Below, piece by piece: positions 61,968 through 64,000 of a DNA stretch of 64,000 nt. The notes below the pieces were generated by a model. It made no database searches and was not told the DNA's origin. It was given only the letters and a program-made list of their open reading frames with translations. Every line of letters begins with the position of its first letter. Position 1 is the stretch's first letter. A program made the position numbers and the translations under genes. Source of the stretch: GCA-2732755 sp965228265 (GTDB lineage: Bacteria > Planctomycetota > Phycisphaerae > Phycisphaerales > UBA1924). The DNA lies in assembly GCA_965228265.1 (NCBI GenBank), contig OZ245804.1:62001-126000 (forward strand). The letters are read 5' to 3'.

Positions 61968-62749
61968 GCCAGACCGAACTCAACTCGGAACCTCCGCGCG
62001 TCCACATCGCCGGCGGGTGGGTGCACAAGCTCACCATGACCGAAGCCGTCGACCGCATCGATCACGCGATCGCCCAGAACATCGGCGGCTGGGTTGTCAC
62101 GCCGAACCTCGACATCCTCCACAAACTCACACACGACAAAGCCTTCGCAGAGCTCGTCGAACCCGCAACGCTCCGCCTCGCCGACGGCATGCCGCTCGTC
62201 TGGGCCAGCAAACTCGCCGGCAACCCGCTCCCCGAACGCGTCGCCGGCTCCGACCTCGTCTGGCACATCTGCCAGCGCGCAGCACAACGCAACTACAGCG
62301 TCTTCCTCCTCGGGGGTGACGAGGGCGTCGCCGACAAAGCCGCTCGCGTCCTTCGCATGAAATTCCAGGGCCTGCGCATCGCGGACACCCACTGCCCGCC
62401 CTTCGGCTTCGAAAAGAATCCGAAAGAAATGGACGCCATCCGGACCAAGCTCTCCGATGCCAAGCCCGACATCGTCCTCGTCGCGCTCGGATGCCCCAAG
62501 CAGGAACGCCTCATCGACACCCTCCGACACGACTTCCCCGATTCGTGGTTCTTCGGCATCGGGATCAGCCTCAGCTTCGTCACAGGCGATGTGAAGCGTG
62601 CACCCACCTTGATCAGGCGGCTCGGACTCGAATGGGTCCACAGACTCCTCCAGGAACCCGGACGACTCGCCAAACGCTACATCCTCGTCGGCATCCCATT
62701 CGCATGCCGAGTGCTCATCGGCTCGGTACTCGCCCGATTCAGGGGATGA
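61964..62749 (+). CDS. WecB/TagA/CpsF-family glycosyltransferase (GT26)
   Basis: The 261-residue enzyme matches the family: 'VVTPNLDILHKLTHDKAF', 'RLADGMPLVWASKLAG', 'ERVAGSDLVWHICQRA', 'VFLLGGDEGVADKAARVLR' and 'VLVALGCPKQERLID'. Family members add N-acetylmannosamine or a related sugar to the lipid-linked first sugar. It starts in the stop codon of the GT2 gene. Confidence 0.94.
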   Translation: MSQTELNSEPPRVHIAGGWVHKLTMTEAVDRIDHAIAQNIGGWVVTPNLDILHKLTHDKAFAELVEPATLRLADGMPLVWASKLAGNPLPERVAGSDLVWHICQRAAQRNYSVFLLGGDEGVADKAARVLRMKFQGLRIADTHCPPFGFEKNPKEMDAIRTKLSDAKPDIVLVALGCPKQERLIDTLRHDFPDSWFFGIGISLSFVTGDVKRAPTLIRRLGLEWVHRLLQEPGRLAKRYILVGIPFACRVLIGSVLARFRG

Positions 62750-62873
62750 GTGTTGCGTCACTCATGTTTGTAATTCCAAGCTTGTCGCATAGACTCAGTT
62801 GGTCGCCAAACATGGCGATGCAAGAGGAGAAGCGCCGTCAAGAGAAACCCCCTACCTAGGCGGGTAATGAGAG

Positions 62874-63815
62874 ATGATCCGACACGCACCAACCCCTGAG
62901 CAGGACACACCTGCGGAGCCGCCCATGGCGGGACCCCGGCTGGAAACCTGCATCCTTCTGGCAGGCGGGCTTGTGCCATCTCCTCTGGCCAAACTCACCC
63001 ACCGCATGACGCTCGAGCTCTGGCTCACCGCGCACGAAACTGTCTTCGGGCGATGGTGCGATGTGCTCGATCACCTCTCACTCCAGGCTGGCATCGGGCG
63101 ACCCTCCATCCGCGTCGTGCACAGCGGCCCACCCTACGAACCCTCACACGCGCTCGCCGACGAACGTTTCGAAGTCCGCACCATGGCCGAGCCCGACGAG
63201 TTCCGCGGCCCAGCCGGCGTGCTCCGCGACGTCACGCGCAAAGACGACCCGGACTCGATCATCCTCGTCGCCGAGGCCGCACGCTACATCGCCGGCTCGC
63301 TCGTCCACCTGGTCCAGGACTGGAACACACACGAGCCCGACATCCTGATCTCGCGTTCGCCCGACGGCTCACCCGCCGGGATCATGCTCATGCGCTGCTC
63401 GGCGCTGCAGAACGTGCCCGACGCCGGTTATATGGACATCAAGGAACAGTGGCTCCCAAAGTGCATCGAAGAGGGCCTGAACGTCCGGACGTCCACGACC
63501 CTGAATTTCATGCCCTTTCCGCTGCGCACGCGCGAGCAGTTCCTCTCCGCCTCAGCCGTCGCGGTGGGTCAGTCCTGCCCGATCAACGACAGCCCGCCTG
63601 TTCTCGGACCGCTCCGCCCTCTGGCGCGGACGCTCGATAAAACGCGCATCGCCGAGGACGCCAGGGTGGCGAGGGACGCGATTGTCGCCGATGCAGTGAT
63701 TATGCCCGGCGCCAAAGTCGGGCCCGGCGCGATCGTTGTTCGGTCGCTTGTCTGCCCCGGGGCCGTGGTGCCCGCCGGGGCTGTCGTCGTCGATGACGTC
63801 GTCGCCGCGCAGTAA
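62874..63815 (+). CDS. Degenerate nucleotidyltransferase-like protein with left-handed beta-helix tail
   Basis: The 313-residue protein begins like a sugar-nucleotide pyrophosphorylase (CILLAGGLVPSPLAKLT), but the glycine-rich GxGTR signature and its Lys are missing. The middle part is unfamiliar. The last 60 residues are hexapeptide repeats of a left-handed beta-helix ('AEDARVARDAIVADAVIMPG', then AKVGPGAIVVRS). It may be a non-catalytic relative, or an acyltransferase or regulatory subunit. It lies 124 bp downstream of the WecB-like gene. The ATG at 62874 lacks a good ribosome-binding site. Confidence 0.7.
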   Translation: MIRHAPTPEQDTPAEPPMAGPRLETCILLAGGLVPSPLAKLTHRMTLELWLTAHETVFGRWCDVLDHLSLQAGIGRPSIRVVHSGPPYEPSHALADERFEVRTMAEPDEFRGPAGVLRDVTRKDDPDSIILVAEAARYIAGSLVHLVQDWNTHEPDILISRSPDGSPAGIMLMRCSALQNVPDAGYMDIKEQWLPKCIEEGLNVRTSTTLNFMPFPLRTREQFLSASAVAVGQSCPINDSPPVLGPLRPLARTLDKTRIAEDARVARDAIVADAVIMPGAKVGPGAIVVRSLVCPGAVVPAGAVVVDDVVAAQ

Positions 63816-63863
63816 GCCGCGACGTGTCCGCATCATGAGTCCTCTTGGGGGTTTCAAGCTTCG

Positions 63864-64000
63864 ATGTTGATGATCCGGAACTGGCGAATGATCGACTGCA
63901 TAGCGCTTGCGGTGCTTCTCATCGCAGCCGTCGCCGCGTCGTGGAGCGCCTGGATCGACATCTTCAACCAGGGCCTGCACGACCCAGAGCAGTCGCACGT
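63864..64000 (+). CDS. N-terminal part of a probable second exosortase/archaeosortase-family protein (cut by the window end)
   Basis: Only 45 codons are inside the window. They encode a basic start, a transmembrane helix (IALAVLLIAAVAASWSAW) and 'DIFNQGLHDPEQSH'. The order helix, short amphipathic stretch and then a DxEQSH/SHGF-like motif is how exosortase N-termini look. The known exosortase at 31409 has LEDWGHAFFVP at the matching place. The assignment is by pattern only. An ATG at 63870 is an alternative start. Confidence 0.4.
   Translation, partial: MLMIRNWRMIDCIALAVLLIAAVAASWSAWIDIFNQGLHDPEQSH

Overview
The window is GC-rich chromosomal DNA from a Gram-negative bacterium. The best fit is a planctomycete of the class Phycisphaerae. 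I base this on gene content: pseudopilin-like proteins beside unrelated genes, an exosortase/EPS locus, a dockerin-like beta-helix protein, a protein with a VPAPG-type C-terminal sorting tail, and ECF/anti-sigma pairs. The taxonomic call is inference. No CRISPR array, IS element or transposase is visible.

1-9,250: a peptide-type ABC substrate-binding protein and permease are followed by an AT-richer accessory region (about 3,000-7,106). This region is bounded by duplicated 3' ends of its flanking genes. Its first cargo is a secreted or anchored protein of unknown function, an eight-cysteine secreted protein and a MauE-pseudopilin fusion. Its second cargo is a DUF1963/YwqG protein. Between them lies a chimeric scar that fuses the 3' end of the right flanking gene to the 3' end of the permease at a 10-bp shared sequence. 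TrpG/PabA and a DUF1444 protein follow.

9,250-29,250: mostly housekeeping genes: acpP-fabF, fliN, a GH15 glycosidase, CorA/ZntB-type transporter, purM, metK, nadD, tRNA-Glu(UUC), tRNA-Ala(UGC), an outer-membrane barrel, a cyclophilin, a pseudopilin, an ECF sigma/anti-sigma pair, a coiled-coil membrane protein, a membrane-anchored acidic protein with four CCAVEG repeats, an EVE protein, a formylglycine-generating-enzyme-like protein with an exosortase-type tail, PPK2, a HicAB module and lipA.

29,250-64,000: a large exopolysaccharide/exosortase locus. On the + strand are a Wza-like export protein, an exosortase fused to an EpsI-like domain, a 1,518-residue TPR protein, a Wzz/BY-kinase-like protein without the P-loop lysine, a nucleotide-sugar epimerase and a WecA/MraY-like initiating transferase. 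Then come ParA, VanZ-like, MurJ, SDR, ispF, a lipoprotein and a FecCD/FecE transporter pair. On the - strand are a flippase, O-antigen ligase/polymerase, glycosyltransferases, a sulfotransferase and a UDP-sugar dehydrogenase, mostly with overlapping start and stop codons. The right end holds a secreted beta-helix protein, a GT2, a WecB/TagA/CpsF transferase, a left-handed-helix protein and the start of what looks like a second exosortase. Together these suggest synthesis, sulfation, export and surface display of an acidic exopolysaccharide.

A recurring regulatory theme is a TANNNT box exactly six bases before the start codon of seven separate genes (plus near variants). This is the pattern expected for leaderless mRNAs.
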